Assembly: GCA_021432635.1 (NCBI GenBank)
Contig: MU270029.1
Span: 1,166,995-1,230,994, forward strand
From: Thozetella sp. PMI_491
Taxonomy: Eukaryota > Ascomycota > Sordariomycetes > Chaetosphaeriales > Chaetosphaeriaceae
DNA: 64,000 nt
Reading direction: 5' to 3'
In this document: piece after piece, positions 44,191 to 56,289 of the stretch
Layout of the letters: each line of letters begins with the position of its first letter
How positions within the stretch are numbered: the first letter of the stretch is position 1
Program-made: the position numbers and the translations under genes
Notes under the pieces: model-generated
Database searches by the model: none
What the model was told of the DNA's origin: nothing
What the model saw: only the letters and a program-made list of their open reading frames with translations

Positions 44191-45022
44191 ATGGGTATTA
44201 TATGGACTGAGCCATATTCCTTAGGTGGATTCCGAGTTGCGTTCTTTGGCAGTGCGCGCGTCGGAAAGCACAGAGTGGCGGGAAAGGCAAGACATTGGAA
44301 AATCCAACTCGGCCTCCGAGGCTGAGTCCCGCCCCTTTGGGAGCCATTGAATCGCGGTTAACCTCTCTAGGCAGATCCAAGATCCTAATAGGGATATTGT
44401 AGCTCGTGATCCTTGTTTTGTTGGCCTGTATTGGACCCACATGCTAATCGAGGATGGTCGGATTCGTTACGAATTTGTACTTGAACCAATGCCGCCGTGG
44501 ATAGGCAACGAGAAGCAAGTTCAGCGTTGGAAACTTGAGGCGTACTTGGCCGATGCTATCGTCCTGGTATATGATGTAACTCGAAGGGAAACGTTCGAGG
44601 AAATGATGCAGTCATACAACAGCACACCCGAATTTCGAACACGACATACAGCTCTCCGAGCTTCCGAAGGACAGAACGATCGGGAGAGGCCATGTTTCGT
44701 CGTCTCAAATAGGAAGGACCCGGGGCGAGAGCCACAAGTTCCTAGTCAGCAAGGCGAAAGATTCGCACGAGAAATCGGGGCCACTTTTGTTCAAACCACG
44801 ACATACATAGGCGGCCCAGCAGAAGGTGTCGGCATGCTTTGGGATCTCCTTGGTTCCCGGCTCATCGAATACAAAGCTAGGCTTGATCATGAGGCAGAAT
44901 ATCGACAGAAGCAAGGACTGAGAAGCTTGAAATCGACAGCGGAACAAGAAGCGGTATCTAGGCGAAAGGCAAGAAGACAGCTCGGGAGCTGGTGGAGAGG
45001 TTTCTCACAGTCGCTCTTTTGA
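44191..45022 (+). pseudogene. decayed Ras-like small GTPase
   Basis: A frame opening MGIIWTEPYSLGGFRVAFFG leads to a P-loop-like GSARVGKH, in which the Ser/Thr after the lysine is His. After an interruption, a second frame (open from 44351, long ATG frame at 44441-45022) carries DAIVLVYDVTRRETFEEM (G-domain beta-4), a G4-like SNRKD in place of NKxD, and a tail GVGMLWDLLGSRLIEYKARL ending in a basic stretch. There is no CAAX box. Possible introns between the two pieces lack a clean donor/acceptor pair. The missing P-loop Ser/Thr and the stop between the pieces point to a non-functional or non-GTP-binding protein. If spliced in a way I missed, it could be a degenerate live gene. Confidence 0.5.
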
Positions 45023-45280
45023 AAGCATTGGCAGGATATGTAAGGATGGCCCATCGCGCCTTTTCATGTACCAGGAACAGATTCATTTGAAGAAGGAGCA
45101 CAGGAAACCTCCTAACCTTGATCTTGAATGGTTAAATATAGGAATCCGGCTACATATGCCTGGTTGGGCGACGGCTGCGCGATAACTGGCACTGAAGCTA
45201 GACCACGGCGAGAGTCTTTTCCCCCCCAGGCCCGATGCTATTGAACTCCGGATTGGTCGACGACTTTCAGTTTTAGGGTT

Positions 45281-45553
45281 ACGCTCCTTGGGGAACTATG
45301 GAATGGAAATGACGGTCCCACCGACCTGATTGTCAAAGCTTGTGGACACGAGGACCCAGATAGCGAACGTACACTATATCACTACCCAGGGATGTCTCTT
45401 CATTGCCAGCCACGCGGTCTCTTCGTGATCTTGGCTATTGCCGTGACGGCTCAAGTCGTTGGCGAGCTCATCGTGAGAGACAACACCCGCAGATTTGTCA
45501 TCGGACTCGGAATGAGAAGTCATTGTTGCCCCCAGAATTGGCGAAGTGAATAA
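45281..45553 (+). pseudogene. unrecognised protein-like fragment
   Basis: A frame without its own ATG reads DLIVKACGHEDPDSERTLYH YPGMSLHCQPRGLFVILAIA and on to RRFVIGLG before a TAA at 45551. It looks like a real exon (balanced composition, hydrophobic core) but I do not recognise the family and see no partner exons. It could be the 3' exon of a broken gene. Confidence 0.3.
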
Positions 45554-46195
45554 TCAGATAGGACCCCGAACGTAAGGGGAATTTTCAGAAGATATGGCAA
45601 AAAAGACGATGCTGATCCGATCACCACACTCCAACGGCCGCACTTTGAAAACATGCATTCATTTGTATCATCGGTAGAGGTTGTCTTTCCCCATGGGGTT
45701 GTGTGAGACTAGATGCATAGACTGGAGCGAGGGTCCACAAAAGCGTGTGACCCGAGGAAACGTAGGATCCAACCTTGCAGTGCGTAGGGAGGACGCACGA
45801 TCTAGATGCTTGGCCAAAAAAAATCCGGCGGCAGGAGAAACCGGATTCACCAAAGAGGCAATTTTAACAATGGTCCTAGTGGAGCTAGCACGATCTCACC
45901 TTGACTAAGGAAAGGGATACGGAACTAGTAAATCTCGTGACGAGTTGTGCCTGTTCCACATCGTGTAATCTGCTCCGCCAACCCCACATTTGGTTAAGGG
46001 AAGATAAGCGGACTATGGAAATGCCAAGCAAAGTCTTCATCCCAGGTGTCACCAAGGCACTACTAGCATGACTGGTCATCAAAGCAAACTCGACATCGCG
46101 CCGGAGCTATCCTTCAAAGGGCATCGCGGCTTGAATAGTCAAACACACTTATACCCACCTAGAGTAGCTTTCGGGGAGTCGCGGAGCCTGTTTAA
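45554..46195. other. intergenic, no gene seen
   Basis: About 640 bp with short anonymous frames. It may contain further eroded parts of the beta-propeller gene that follows, but none could be read. Confidence 0.4.
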
Positions 46196-46585
46196 CCCGA
46201 GACCAACGAGGACCCGTTCATGTGGCGCGACAAGCGCGGTCACTAACATATGCTTCTTCATTCTTTGGAGTTGAGAGGCGGTTTCGGCGAAGGTCCTAAA
46301 GTCGGAAGATATGCGTTTGTACGGTTCGCGTGGGGACCGTGGACATTTAACAACTGCACTCTCGCCTTCTCAACTGAAGTCGACTTGACGGATGGTTCTT
46401 CTACTGACTTTTTCCGCCGAGAGAGACCCTACTTGCTCTTCTCCAATGACGGCCTCATGACACCGCAGCACCTGATTACGGCTGTGCAGAAATCTGGAAC
46501 CAACAAAGGATATTCCATAGTGTCGCCCCTCCAGGGCGAGCATATGGCGTCCGTGGAGAGAGAGGAACCTAACAGGGAGCTTTAA
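46196..46585 (+). pseudogene. fragment of a secreted GH43-like beta-propeller protein
   Basis: One frame reads TNEDPFMWRDKRGH, then a TAA stop at 46244-46246, then HMLLHSLELRGGFGEG and RRERPYLLFSNDGLMTP before its end. The EDPFxWRD and RRERPxLLF motifs are those of a fungal secreted five-bladed propeller family related to GH43 enzymes. Only the last third of such a protein is present. The frame is the same on both sides of the stop, so a single nonsense change plus loss of the 5' part explains it. Confidence 0.5.
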
Positions 46586-48711
46586 AATGAAGAGCGGTCA
46601 GACTGACCGCAGGATCTCTCTTCGATGGAATAATCTACAAGAACCTTGTAGTGTCGTCCGAGTAAGAAAAATATTGTGGTAGTATACGGGGCGGAGACGT
46701 AGAAGAGACCTGAAACTATTCAAGTAGAAATTATTTTTAATGGAAAATTAATACTGTAACTTAAGCCGTGATATTTACCACGTGATGAATGACTCGACGC
46801 AAACCTTGAACGCGGATAATAGAGGCATCGCAGATGATGGAGGTTACTAGGTCTCAATACAAGGTCGTGATCAGAGTCAAAACATAGATGTACATCAGAT
46901 GGCTCCGGTGGTTCCAGTGACACACCGTCCAATTTTCCGGGGCGAAAAGGACCTCCAGAAGAAGATTGAGGTTACCTGGAGGGATCTTAGACCACTAGAG
47001 AAGTTGTATGGAGCTTTGCCCGAGGGGGGGGGTTGGGAAGTTGTGAGCCCTGAATAAGCAAATCCAGAAACCTGAGCCATCACAGTTGCACGGGGAACTA
47101 TTCAGGGGTAACGGAGGCGCAAGTACACCAAACACAATTGATCAGTCTCTTCATGATCTGTCCCTCGGAAGCATCCAAGATGTCGGCCCATCCTTCCAGG
47201 GTGGATAGGATCACAGAAATTTTGCCGGTATAGTGGACACAGAGCCAAGATGCCTAGAAAAGGGGGAGGTTGCGTACTCTCTCAACGAGCCGGGAAGCTA
47301 AGATTTAGCACGAACGAACTGGTATTGGATGAAACGATTCGTCGAATTCTGCCCGGCGATGAGGACTAACAAGTCTCTTTTACAACTTTAGCGGTATCAA
47401 AGCGCGGAAATTGGGTGCCGAAAAAAGACTAGGGACTAATAGCACCACTTGGTTCCTGCTTCAAACCTCCCAAAAATTTGGGTGCGTAGGTGCCTGGGGC
47501 GTCTGGGGCGCCTGGGGGATGATGCAGGGTAGAGTGCCAGCCCCACGGTCAGGCGACCCCACCCATCATGCGACGGCGGCGCTTCCGCCTGCCTGCCTGG
47601 ACGAATAGGAAGGACATGCGAGGAAACCCCTGCGAGTTCGCCAGAACCCACCCAACTTTCGGAACTTGGCGCATCGGAAAACATATACTGAGGGATTCAC
47701 GGAAACGATCGGGAGGAAGCCCCTGGGGAGATGGGACGTCGGATCAGGGTTGAAAAGACGGACCAGATGTAAGCCCCTGTGGACCAAATGGAGCCAGAAC
47801 TCAGCGTGCCCAGCTACTCCATTGGGAAGTCGAATTCCGCAGACTTTGATTGTGGGCAAAGGACCGCGCGCCGACTAATACTCTGATCCTGCTCGCTGAG
47901 GCGTTTGTGACAATTCAAGTGATCTCAGAGGCGAGTTATGTCGTTGAAGAACCGCTCAAGGTGAATCAAAGCACTCGCGATCCGGGCGCGTAAGACGTAG
48001 TAGATATCTTCTTGGAGGTATAATTAGCTATTATGCTGGCCGGTAATACCAGAGGTGAAGAAATGGTTCATTGCGCAGCAGTCACATTCGATTCGGTATT
48101 CCTCAAATGTTACTCCGTACAGCCCTTAGGGATAGCGTCAAGCAAGCACCTGGAATAGAACAGGTACGAATGGACGAGATAAAAGACTGAGTAAATATTT
48201 ATCAATAGCTGAAACCGGCCCTTTCCTTTCAGCAGCTGCCACATATTACACTTGCTCAAGTAACAAAGTTTTAACCGGAATGCTAGTTAGACCCTAGAAT
48301 TGAAGCGAGGGGCAGATGGCGGTGGTTAGCTACCCTAGTTATGCGGAAGTTACTCCACAAGCGTTAGGAAAAAGCCGGGGTTGAGGTGCAACCCCAAATT
48401 TGGGTCCCCCTCATAAGGTGGCAAAGGCCCCCCATGGGGGGTTTTTTTTTTTTTTTTTTTGGCGCTCCACCAACGGTGCTGTAATTTTTTATGTATGTAT
48501 CACTAAGGGTAAAGATATAGTGTTATCTGTGGCACTCTTAACCCTGCGCATTCCAGCGCGCTACGCCAAGGGGGAGGATGAATGTCAAGCACAGCAGCCA
48601 ATTATAGCCCCGAGACCCTCAGCTCGCGCGAAAGCCGGCTCAGCTGAAATTTCCGACTCGCGCAAGGGCAGAGAGCAAGTTAGTGAAGCCAGACATACAG
48701 GTGCGCTTCGC
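46586..48711. other. intergenic, no gene seen; structured element near its end
   Basis: About 2.1 kb with no recognised coding text. A nested set of palindromes followed by a T run lies at 48377-48460. The final 170 bp are the probable 5' UTR and promoter of the zinc-cluster gene. Confidence 0.45.
48377..48460 (+). other. three adjacent perfect hairpins followed by T19
   Basis: GGGGTTG-AGGTG-CAACCCC (48377-48395), CCCAAATTTGGG (about 48392-48403) and CCCCCCATGGGGGG (48428-48441) follow each other and end in 19 T residues. The layout suggests a structured transcript with a Pol III-type T terminator or the end of a small mobile element. No A/B box was found upstream. Confidence 0.4.
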
Positions 48712-51137
48712 ATGGATGTGAGAAAGAAAGCTCGGACTCGTACTGGGTGTTGGAACTGCAGACGGAAGAAGAAAAAATGTCAGCACAAAACCATTCTCTG
48801 CTTACTCTTGCAATACTCATTCTCATTCGAGGAACATAGGCGACGAACACCGGCCAGTCTGTAGTAACTGCCATTCCAAAGGTGAGCTTTGTGAATGGGG
48901 TATTAGGCTATCCTTCCGTGATGAGAATATCGAAACAATTCCAGACAGCCACCCGTCGATGCGCCAGAATTCAGCATCAAGACAAGATAGAGACATCAAG
49001 GTGTGAACTGCAATCAACCCCTTAGCTGTACGCACCCGAAAGGCGTATTGATTGTGAGAGCTAGATTGTCGACATCACCAAGGAAGTGATTCGAGACTAC
49101 TGGAGCGAGTTCCATGCGACTATCGGTCTCGACCAGGATCTTAGTGACAACACTGCTACCAATGATAGCAACGACGGCGATGGAGGCAGAGGACACAGTG
49201 TTGCATATCCGCCTGTCGCGCATCCGCCAAGCCGAGAACAGGTGAATCTCAGTCCAGTGATGAGAACTCGGCCGATGATATCTTTCCGCTCGGGGCTCCG
49301 GGAGCCTACTAACATGCTTACAACCGCGGATGCTCTTGAGAGCTCAATGAACTCGGGCTTTGGCAACCACAGACATGATAGTCCAGGAAGCGCCACGACT
49401 TCACGCTCATACGACATGGTACAGTCTGCGGCTGCGCAGTTGTTGGACCTGGGCGGCACTGCGGCGGTCATGACACCCGTGATTGAGCCGTCGCACACAA
49501 ACAGCCATCTCAGCAACCAGTTGTTGCCGCCTTCTCCTCAAGCCATGAGTGATATTCATGGGACTGCCGGCATTTCGCCCGAGCAGTCGTTTGCCGAGGA
49601 TGGCATTTTCTTGCCCGGATCTGCCTATCTAGAGCTTCATTCCGTCCTGCGAAGCCATATATTTGATACTGCCAGGTCAAACTATCCAAGCAGACTGACA
49701 ACACCGAGCCTTATTTCCTCTCATAACGAGGATCCAGTGGCTGCATCGACTGATGTGCAAAGAGCTGCCCATACCGCATCATTTACTGGCCAAGCCGAAC
49801 AAAATGAACTATCGTCAAGCGCTACTCCAACTTCCATCGAATTGACTAAGGAGGAAGAATATACATTGTGGAAAAATTGGGTGGAAGAGATATCGCCATG
49901 GGTGTGTTATCTATCCATCGCCGCTGCTTCGTGATTTCTCCATATCAAGCTATTATTAGACACATATTCTAACAGACTCCGTTCTAGCTCGATAAGTTTG
50001 ACAGTAACTGCCACTTTGGACATACACTACCGCCGCTGGCAGGAGAATACCCCCATCTACGGTTCTCCATGCTGGCCCTGTCTGCGCGTCAGCTAGAGCG
50101 AAAATACATGGAACGGTCCTCTTCGGCTAGCTTGGCTCTGTACCAAGAAGCCATCCATCAGTTGATACCACAGCTTCAGACGAAAGCCACGCCGGTAGTC
50201 GCGTCGTGTGTGGTTCTGTGCGTCTTGGAAATGATGGACTGTAAGTTCCGTGAGAACGCTATCATGAGGGCCGCCATTAACTATAACTGTGTCCAAGGCT
50301 CGCCGAAGATGTGGCGCCGACATCTGGATGGCTGCGCCAGCCTAATGCAGTCTTTCGGAATCAATGGGTTCTCTGGAGGCTTGGAACAAGCACTATTTTG
50401 GTGCTTTGCGCGCATGGGTGAATTGAGCCGACCTTCGATCCTCTCGTGGATATCACTCACCTGAAAACTCAGATGTCTGTGGCGGTCTCATCTCGTCTGA
50501 ACCTACACTAATCCCACCCGCAAGTTGGACTCCCAGAATATCTCTATCCGATGCTCTTGATCAGTTTCGCAAAGCACCTGGCTTCGACATGTACGCCAAT
50601 TTGTCTGTCTTTCTCTGCGCCCTTGTACTAGAGCTATTCGCGTGTAATCACTCCGATACCGAGTTTACCCGTCGCTGGATCGAGCTCTTCACTTATATTG
50701 AAGATTGGTACATTCAACGACCGCTGCAGATGCTTCCAATTTTGAGCCAGCCTGTTTGCAGGGATAACGACTACTCATCTCCCTTTCCCACCCTATTATT
50801 CTCCAACCCGTCCGCCATCTCAGGAAACCAACTCTATCACACTGCGGCCCTCCTGATGTTGCAGAAAAAACCCTACCGGGCAGTCCTACCATCCAAAACC
50901 AAATCCGTGCTGTGGCATGCACGGCGGATATGCGCCATCTCCATCTCAAACACTCACCATGGTTGCTGGACAAACTGCGTACAACTGCTCTGGGTCGCTG
51001 GGAAGGTTCTATCGCACCACGCCGAACACCGCGCGATAATAGATACTTATGAAAGGATTGAGAGGGAGACTGGATGGGGCGCCAACTGGCGAGCTGTAGA
51101 TCTGAAATCGCACTGGGCACAGCTGGACGAGAGTTGA
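48712..51137 (+). CDS. Zn2Cys6 transcription factor
   Basis: Five exons (48712-48778, 48840-49000, 49065-49901, 49988-50417, 50473-51137), with introns of 61, 64, 86 and 55 nt, give 719 aa. The zinc cluster is split by the first intron and reads C13-x2-C16-x6-C23-x6-C30-x2-C33-x6-C40 (TGCWNCRRKKKKC, then DEHRPVCSNCHSKGELCEWG), a complete binuclear cluster. A Ser/Asn-rich linker follows. The C-terminal 400 residues, with FSMLALSARQLERKY and MWRRHLDGCASLMQSFG, match the fungal-specific factor domain of PF11951 type. Nuclear DNA-binding regulator; the targets are unknown. The gene is convergent with an SDR (84 bp between stops). Reading frame upstream of 48712 is open but has no intron-consistent start, so this ATG was chosen. 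Confidence 0.88.
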
Positions 51138-51220
51138 AGGTCTATATTCATGAGCAAAGGGATCGTCCTAAACATTAAGAACCACCGCTTTCCTCTATAT
51201 ATGACCTCTGACTTTCTCTA

Positions 51221-52225
51221 TTATGCAGATGCACAATGTCCACCGTCAACCCGAAGATCAGCCCCGGTCATGAATGAGCTGCCTGCGCCCAGCAGGAAGA
51301 TGGCTGGCGCCTTGAAATCTTCCGGTACGCCGAGCCTGTTTAGCAGGGCGCCAGCCATCCATATCTTCTCCAGACTTGGCGCCGTGGCCAGCAACTCGTC
51401 CGTCATGGCCGTACGGATATAGCCGGGCGACAGGGTGTTGATTCGGATGCCATGTTGGCCCCACTCCTGCGCAAGGGATCGGCACATTTGCTGGACTGCA
51501 GCCTTGCTGGTGTTGTACGCGGTGCAAGTTAGGCCCTAAAGAACTTGTCATCCGATTTTCATAGCCAGTAGAAGATTGACACCATAAACAAAGGCATCTT
51601 CTGTGCTCGAATGAAGGAGAGAGAGTCACTGGGGTATAACAACTCTTACCCTGTTTGCGATCTGACCAGACATCGATGCTATTAGGACTATGCTGCCATG
51701 GATGCCATTCTTGATGAGAATTCTTGCGGCGTGCTTAGCGGTGAGGAATGAGCCTGTGACGTTGACCCGCTGAATGCGCTCGAAATCGGCTTGAGGGTAG
51801 TCGATGGCCGGGATCTTCTGCTGGATGCCGGCACAGGCAATGCAGCCGTAGAAGACTGTGCGGAGGCCCGCCGCCTCGGTATCAATCTCGTCGAACGCGC
51901 AACTCAGTGCCTCCTCATCCGTAACATCTAGCCTGCGGTACGAGAGACTCAGACCCGATGCCTGAGCGGCCTTCTGGAGAATCATCCATTCTTCCGCCGC
52001 GGGCTGGGGCAGAATATCTAGGCAAGCAACGTTACCACCGGCCTCGAGCACAGCCGCCGCGAGTGTGATGCCCAAGCCGCGGCCGCCACCGGTGATGGCA
52101 ACGGTCTTTCCATCGAGGGTGAACAAAGCTGTGTGGGCGGAACTAACAGGAGCTTGGGGCGAATGGAGGATGGCTACCGGTAACGACGGACCGCTAGCAT
52201 CCATCGACGTGAGCACGGGTGCCAT
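51221..52225 (-). CDS. short-chain dehydrogenase/reductase (SDR)
   Basis: Exons 52225-51650 and 51535-51221, separated by a 114-nt intron (GTAAGA to CTTTAG), give 296 aa. This is a classical SDR: cofactor loop TGGGRGLG at residues 45-52, acidic D near CLDILPQP, active-site YNTSK with Y199 and K203 just after the splice junction, and the C-terminal INTLSPGYIRTAMTDELL and FMTGADLRVDGG motifs. The aspartate after beta-2 favours NAD(H). An N-terminal 35 residues precede the fold. The family resembles fungal polyol/sorbose-type reductases; the substrate is not inferable. An upstream non-ATG extension was rejected. Confidence 0.9.
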
Positions 52226-54107
52226 ATTGAGCACTTGGGATTTTTTCTTTTCCTGTAGAGACCAAGATAAAAATTCTCGAGATGCCAAAGAATTTTCAGT
52301 TGTCAAAGAAGATCCAACTTTTGTAAAATTGTGGTACGGTCTAGGTTTCTCTTAAATTTAAGGAACCCTTCGACTAAAGCTCCCAAGCTAGGTAATAATA
52401 ACTGCGAAAGTAGCATCTTGGACCTAGGCGGCAGACTAGACGGCTTTCTCTTTCCGGCTAGGATCATATTCAATCGAAGGAAATGACGGCAGTTCGAGGC
52501 GCTGATCCTCAATTCAAGCAAGGTAGGTAACAGACGGCGCTTACTTCAGTTTTACAGATGTTGCTTTGCTAGGGATGCCGACTCGGCTGTAACGCACGCC
52601 TCAAACCTCGTACCGCGCTTATCGATTCCCAAGGATCCAATTAGGAAGTCGGAAGCGCAGGGCTTTTGGTGTGTGTAAGACGGAACTAACCCCCACTCAA
52701 ATTAAAAATGATTAGCTTCTATCCGCGCAAAAGTTCCTGAAGAACTCTCGCATCTCAAAATTGGAAAACGATCAGGGAAGACGCATTTGACAACTCATTC
52801 TGTTATTAAAATTATCAAATCGAAGATCCTGAAAAAAAAAAAAAAAAAAAAAAAAAAGGTCTTCTCAGCAAAAGTCAAAGGAGGCCTACCACCTATGAAA
52901 ATGACTAAAGAACCCATTAATATAACAGCCCAATGTACAAGACGAATCTCGTCATTGATGGTTTCCTATTTCGTGGGTGGGCCGGTGCTGCTGCTTTACC
53001 CAGAAAAGGTGTTAGCGCAAACCGCAGAAGCACCAGAGCTTAAAGTAGACCAGATCCTACATCTTACAAGAGAGTTAAGAGAGGAAAGCCGATTATAGCT
53101 GCTGGCTAAAGACATATTAAGCTCTTATTAAAGGCTAAAGTTTAAGTGTACATCGTGGGCGTCTGCGACGTTCTTTTAACAGTGAGAGGCAGTGTTGTTT
53201 TTCTAGCTGCAAGACATCAAACATATTTGTGTTTCCCGTAAGAACACCTGTTTGCCCCTTACGCTAACGGACCTGCACTACTTCTTTAGCGCTGATCTTG
53301 CCGAGCGACACGCACTAACAAAGGTGGCGGGCTGGTTGACAGTGATCTTCTGTGCCACTATTGAGCATTACGCTGATAAGACCCTGCACCAACCGCCTGG
53401 CAACCAACGTCTCAGGGATTCGCTGAGAAGAAGTGTTAGTCTGTCAACCTTCTCCCCTCTTCCTCCTGTCTCGGCCGTGCAAGACCTACCCCCTGGCAGC
53501 CAGCGGCATATGTGAGCTGGTAGCTATCAGGCAAGGCCTCTCAGACACGCTAGTTATCATACAGAATCTTACTAAATATGCGGCCATTCACTACACACCG
53601 CGCATGTTTACTCTTCTAGCATAGGGCCATTTCTGAAAGCTAGATATTAATTAAATCATACTACCTAAGGCATAGGTAACTAGTAGCTTACAAGGTTATA
53701 AGGTTTGCTGTGGTATTATAAGGCTTACCAACCGTCTAAGTAACCTTATAGCGCCGACGTGGCCCTATCTGCGGCGTGACTAAAGCAGATTACCGGCTCT
53801 GTACACCTCCGTGTATATACCTTATTAATCTTCTTACTGTGCGATTTAATTAGTTTATTACTTATATTTTAGATACCGAGTATGGTATCTGCTATGAAGG
53901 ATATTTGCGCCTGTTGACTAGTGCTACATATACTCTACTATATAAAGTACTTATCCTCGCAGGCTATAAAGAAGATAAGTTAAAATAGACATAGATAAGC
54001 TAGGGGTTGCTGTCATTAAGATGGCTACACTAGGAATTCTGTTCCACAAGCCTTATTCCTCAAAGTTATTCTTAAACTAAACTACAATAGTAGAGACTGC
54101 ATACATT
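52226..54107. other. intergenic, poly-A tract and AT-rich island
   Basis: Promoter of the SDR gene at the left. A 26-base poly-A tract lies at 52832-52857. From about 53640 to 54090 the sequence is rich in TA and poor in CA, as expected of RIP-mutated repeat DNA. No coding text was recognised. Confidence 0.45.
52832..52857 (+). repeat. poly-A tract, 26 bases
   Basis: Uninterrupted run of A. Could be the tail of an old retroposed sequence or a simple homopolymer. Confidence 0.8.
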
Positions 54108-55678
54108 CTAGGCCGTCGCTAATAGATTATTTAATGCCTCCACAAGTTTCTCAGATGTGATCCTTCGAATGCGCTTAACAATCATCATCTTTCGGATAAT
54201 CTCTTCGCATCCTGTGGCAATCTTATCGTTCGCATGGGCCTTTCCCAGCTTCTTAAGCCAGCCATCGAAGTCACTATTCAGTTTTGGCAGACTCTTGGTG
54301 GGTTTCAAGTGGTACTGATAGAAGGGACCATCTTTGCTACTCCCGGTGCGGTGCATCTTGCGTCGGAGTTTGTCTAACTGACCAGATTTCGCAGCGAGAA
54401 CCTCGGCAAACACACATCCTAAAGACCATATATCACTGCCTCGCCCCATATCTTTCTCATTGTCCTTGTCTACCTCAGGAGGCTGGTATATCCCTCCTCT
54501 CTGCCTGGTATTCGTGCCAACTGTATATGTAACACGTGGTTCGCCGCGCTCCCGAGGTCCACCGGAAGTCCAGCGTGACTGTACAGTCGAGAGGCTCGAG
54601 ATTCCGAAATCCGTTAATTTCCATTGTTCGGCTAGATCAGTTGGTTCGACTTGACCAGTTGGTATATCATACACCAGAATGTTGTCGGGCTTGATATCCA
54701 TATGGCAGTAAGCCACGACTGAATCCCCTGGTTTCCCCGACAACTTTTGGTGCAAGAACTCAAGTGCGCTGGCAAGATCCCTGATCTTCTTAACAGCAGC
54801 CTTGACGGTGCCATTGTGGATCCGGGTGGCAGTTTCGTCTTTCTCCAGTATCTTGTTTAGATCTGAGGCGGAGCAAATGGAGAGAGCAGCGCAGGAACCT
54901 TTCTCATAGATCAAAGAAATGGTTGTCGCGATTCGGATGTCTCCGTGATACCCCAAGACGGATTCTCGAACCCTTTTCAATATCATGACCTCATTTTCTA
55001 AGTTAGGTCCGTGGTTGAGATGTTTTTTCGCAACGGAAAGACCGTCGGTTCGTCCCTGCTCATGAAATTATGTCAGATGTCGAGTTCGTGTGACGAAGAT
55101 GCCACGAAACCAACCGTTCGTTTAAGATAGAGATGACCGCGGGCTATGTGGTGTTTGGTGACCTCGCCATTTGCGCCCTTGCCGACGACAACGCCATTAC
55201 CGACGTATGGCATCCTCTGGCTGACCCCTAATACATACTCGGTTCCTTCCCTAATAACAACCGCGGTGAAGTAATGTCGTTCCCGGAGGAAATCATCGTG
55301 ATGATCTGTGGAGAGCCAGGAAAATGGTCCCGTAGGTCCCGTATGCCTCTCCAACGTGGGTAGTCTTGCATCCCAATTGTCCTTGTCTTCGATGCATTGG
55401 TGGATCCAAGGGACTACTTCGTTCCTCCAATCGATGGCACCGTCCACATCAATATCAACGAGTACAGAGATTGCCCTAAGTAAATTCTTTCGGATAAACT
55501 CAATTTTCTCGGCTGACAGTTCAGCTCCAGGACCTTGGATTAGAGACAAAAAGGTTTCCAGTCGATGGTCTTTCTCCCAGACAGTTTCGAGGTCCGCGAT
55601 CGCGATGAACTCTCCCTCACTCCCATGCGAAACTGCTTTTCTAATCAGTCTGCGCATGTTACCGCGAAAAGGCTCCAT
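54108..55678 (-). CDS. protein kinase
   Basis: Exons 55678-55115 and 55055-54108, joined in phase 0 across a 59-nt intron (GTTGGT to GAGCAG), give 503 aa. An N-terminal 160-residue helical region precedes the kinase domain: glycine loop GKGANGEV (166-173), SVAKKHL after the splice, CHMDIKPDNIL (catalytic Asp about 308; HMD rather than HRD), LTDFGISSL, YQPPEV in place of APE, and SDIWSLGCVFAEVL. All residues needed for phosphotransfer appear present. Kinases of this type are numerous and strain-variable in filamentous ascomycetes and are often near HET/NLR genes. The substrate is unknown. Its own promoter lies in the divergent region shared with the DUF6594 gene. Confidence 0.88.
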
Positions 55679-56289
55679 ATTATAAGAAAACAGATAAACT
55701 GAAGGTTCTTGTAGCGATGATAATCGGTGGCTTCTGATTCATACTGTTCTAGACTGGTGACTTTTTGAAAAGAGGGGCTCCCATAAATCTCTCCCGGATA
55801 CCTCACATATCAACCATGCTCTGCGAATCACTAGCCTCCTAGTTCCCCACAACCAATCCCCTTGCTCGGCATCTTCCGTCAAGCAGACGGTGAAAACAGT
55901 GATGTGTAACCACGGGCGGCTGGTCTCCCCGAGTCCTGCAGGCTACAGATGAGAAATGCGATTGGCCGCGGCACGGCTGATTGGCTCTAACCTACCTATG
56001 CCTCGGATGCTATATGCATTCCTTACTGGCTAATAAAGCAGGACTGGTGGGGAGGGTGGCCTCCGAGCCTGCAGCCGCCTGCAAGGACAGGCTGGCTGCC
56101 CACAGCAAAGGCGCGAATCAAAAAGTGTCAAACATCAACAATCGGCTTAGGCCGCAATCAGTTCAACATCGTAGGAGAGTTCATCAGAATCGCAGACCTT
56201 CCCAAATTTCTAGCATCTTTGCGGGGTGTCAAAGGCATTCTCAGCGTCTCCTGAATCTGCTAGAAGCGTGAATCTTAGCCGTTCCGACC
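55679..56289. promoter_or_regulatory. divergent region between kinase and DUF6594 genes
   Basis: About 610 bp separating two divergent start codons. No specific motif stood out. A short open frame at 55981-56271 looks non-coding. Confidence 0.4.

Noticed and set aside
48400-48711. N-terminal extension of the Zn2Cys6 protein
   Set aside because: It starts in or next to a T19 run, has low-complexity content and would precede the normal zinc-cluster start by 100 residues.
52226-52306. Longer start for the SDR
   Set aside because: The upstream initiation codon is TTG; the first ATG at 52225 has a good context and fits the family.
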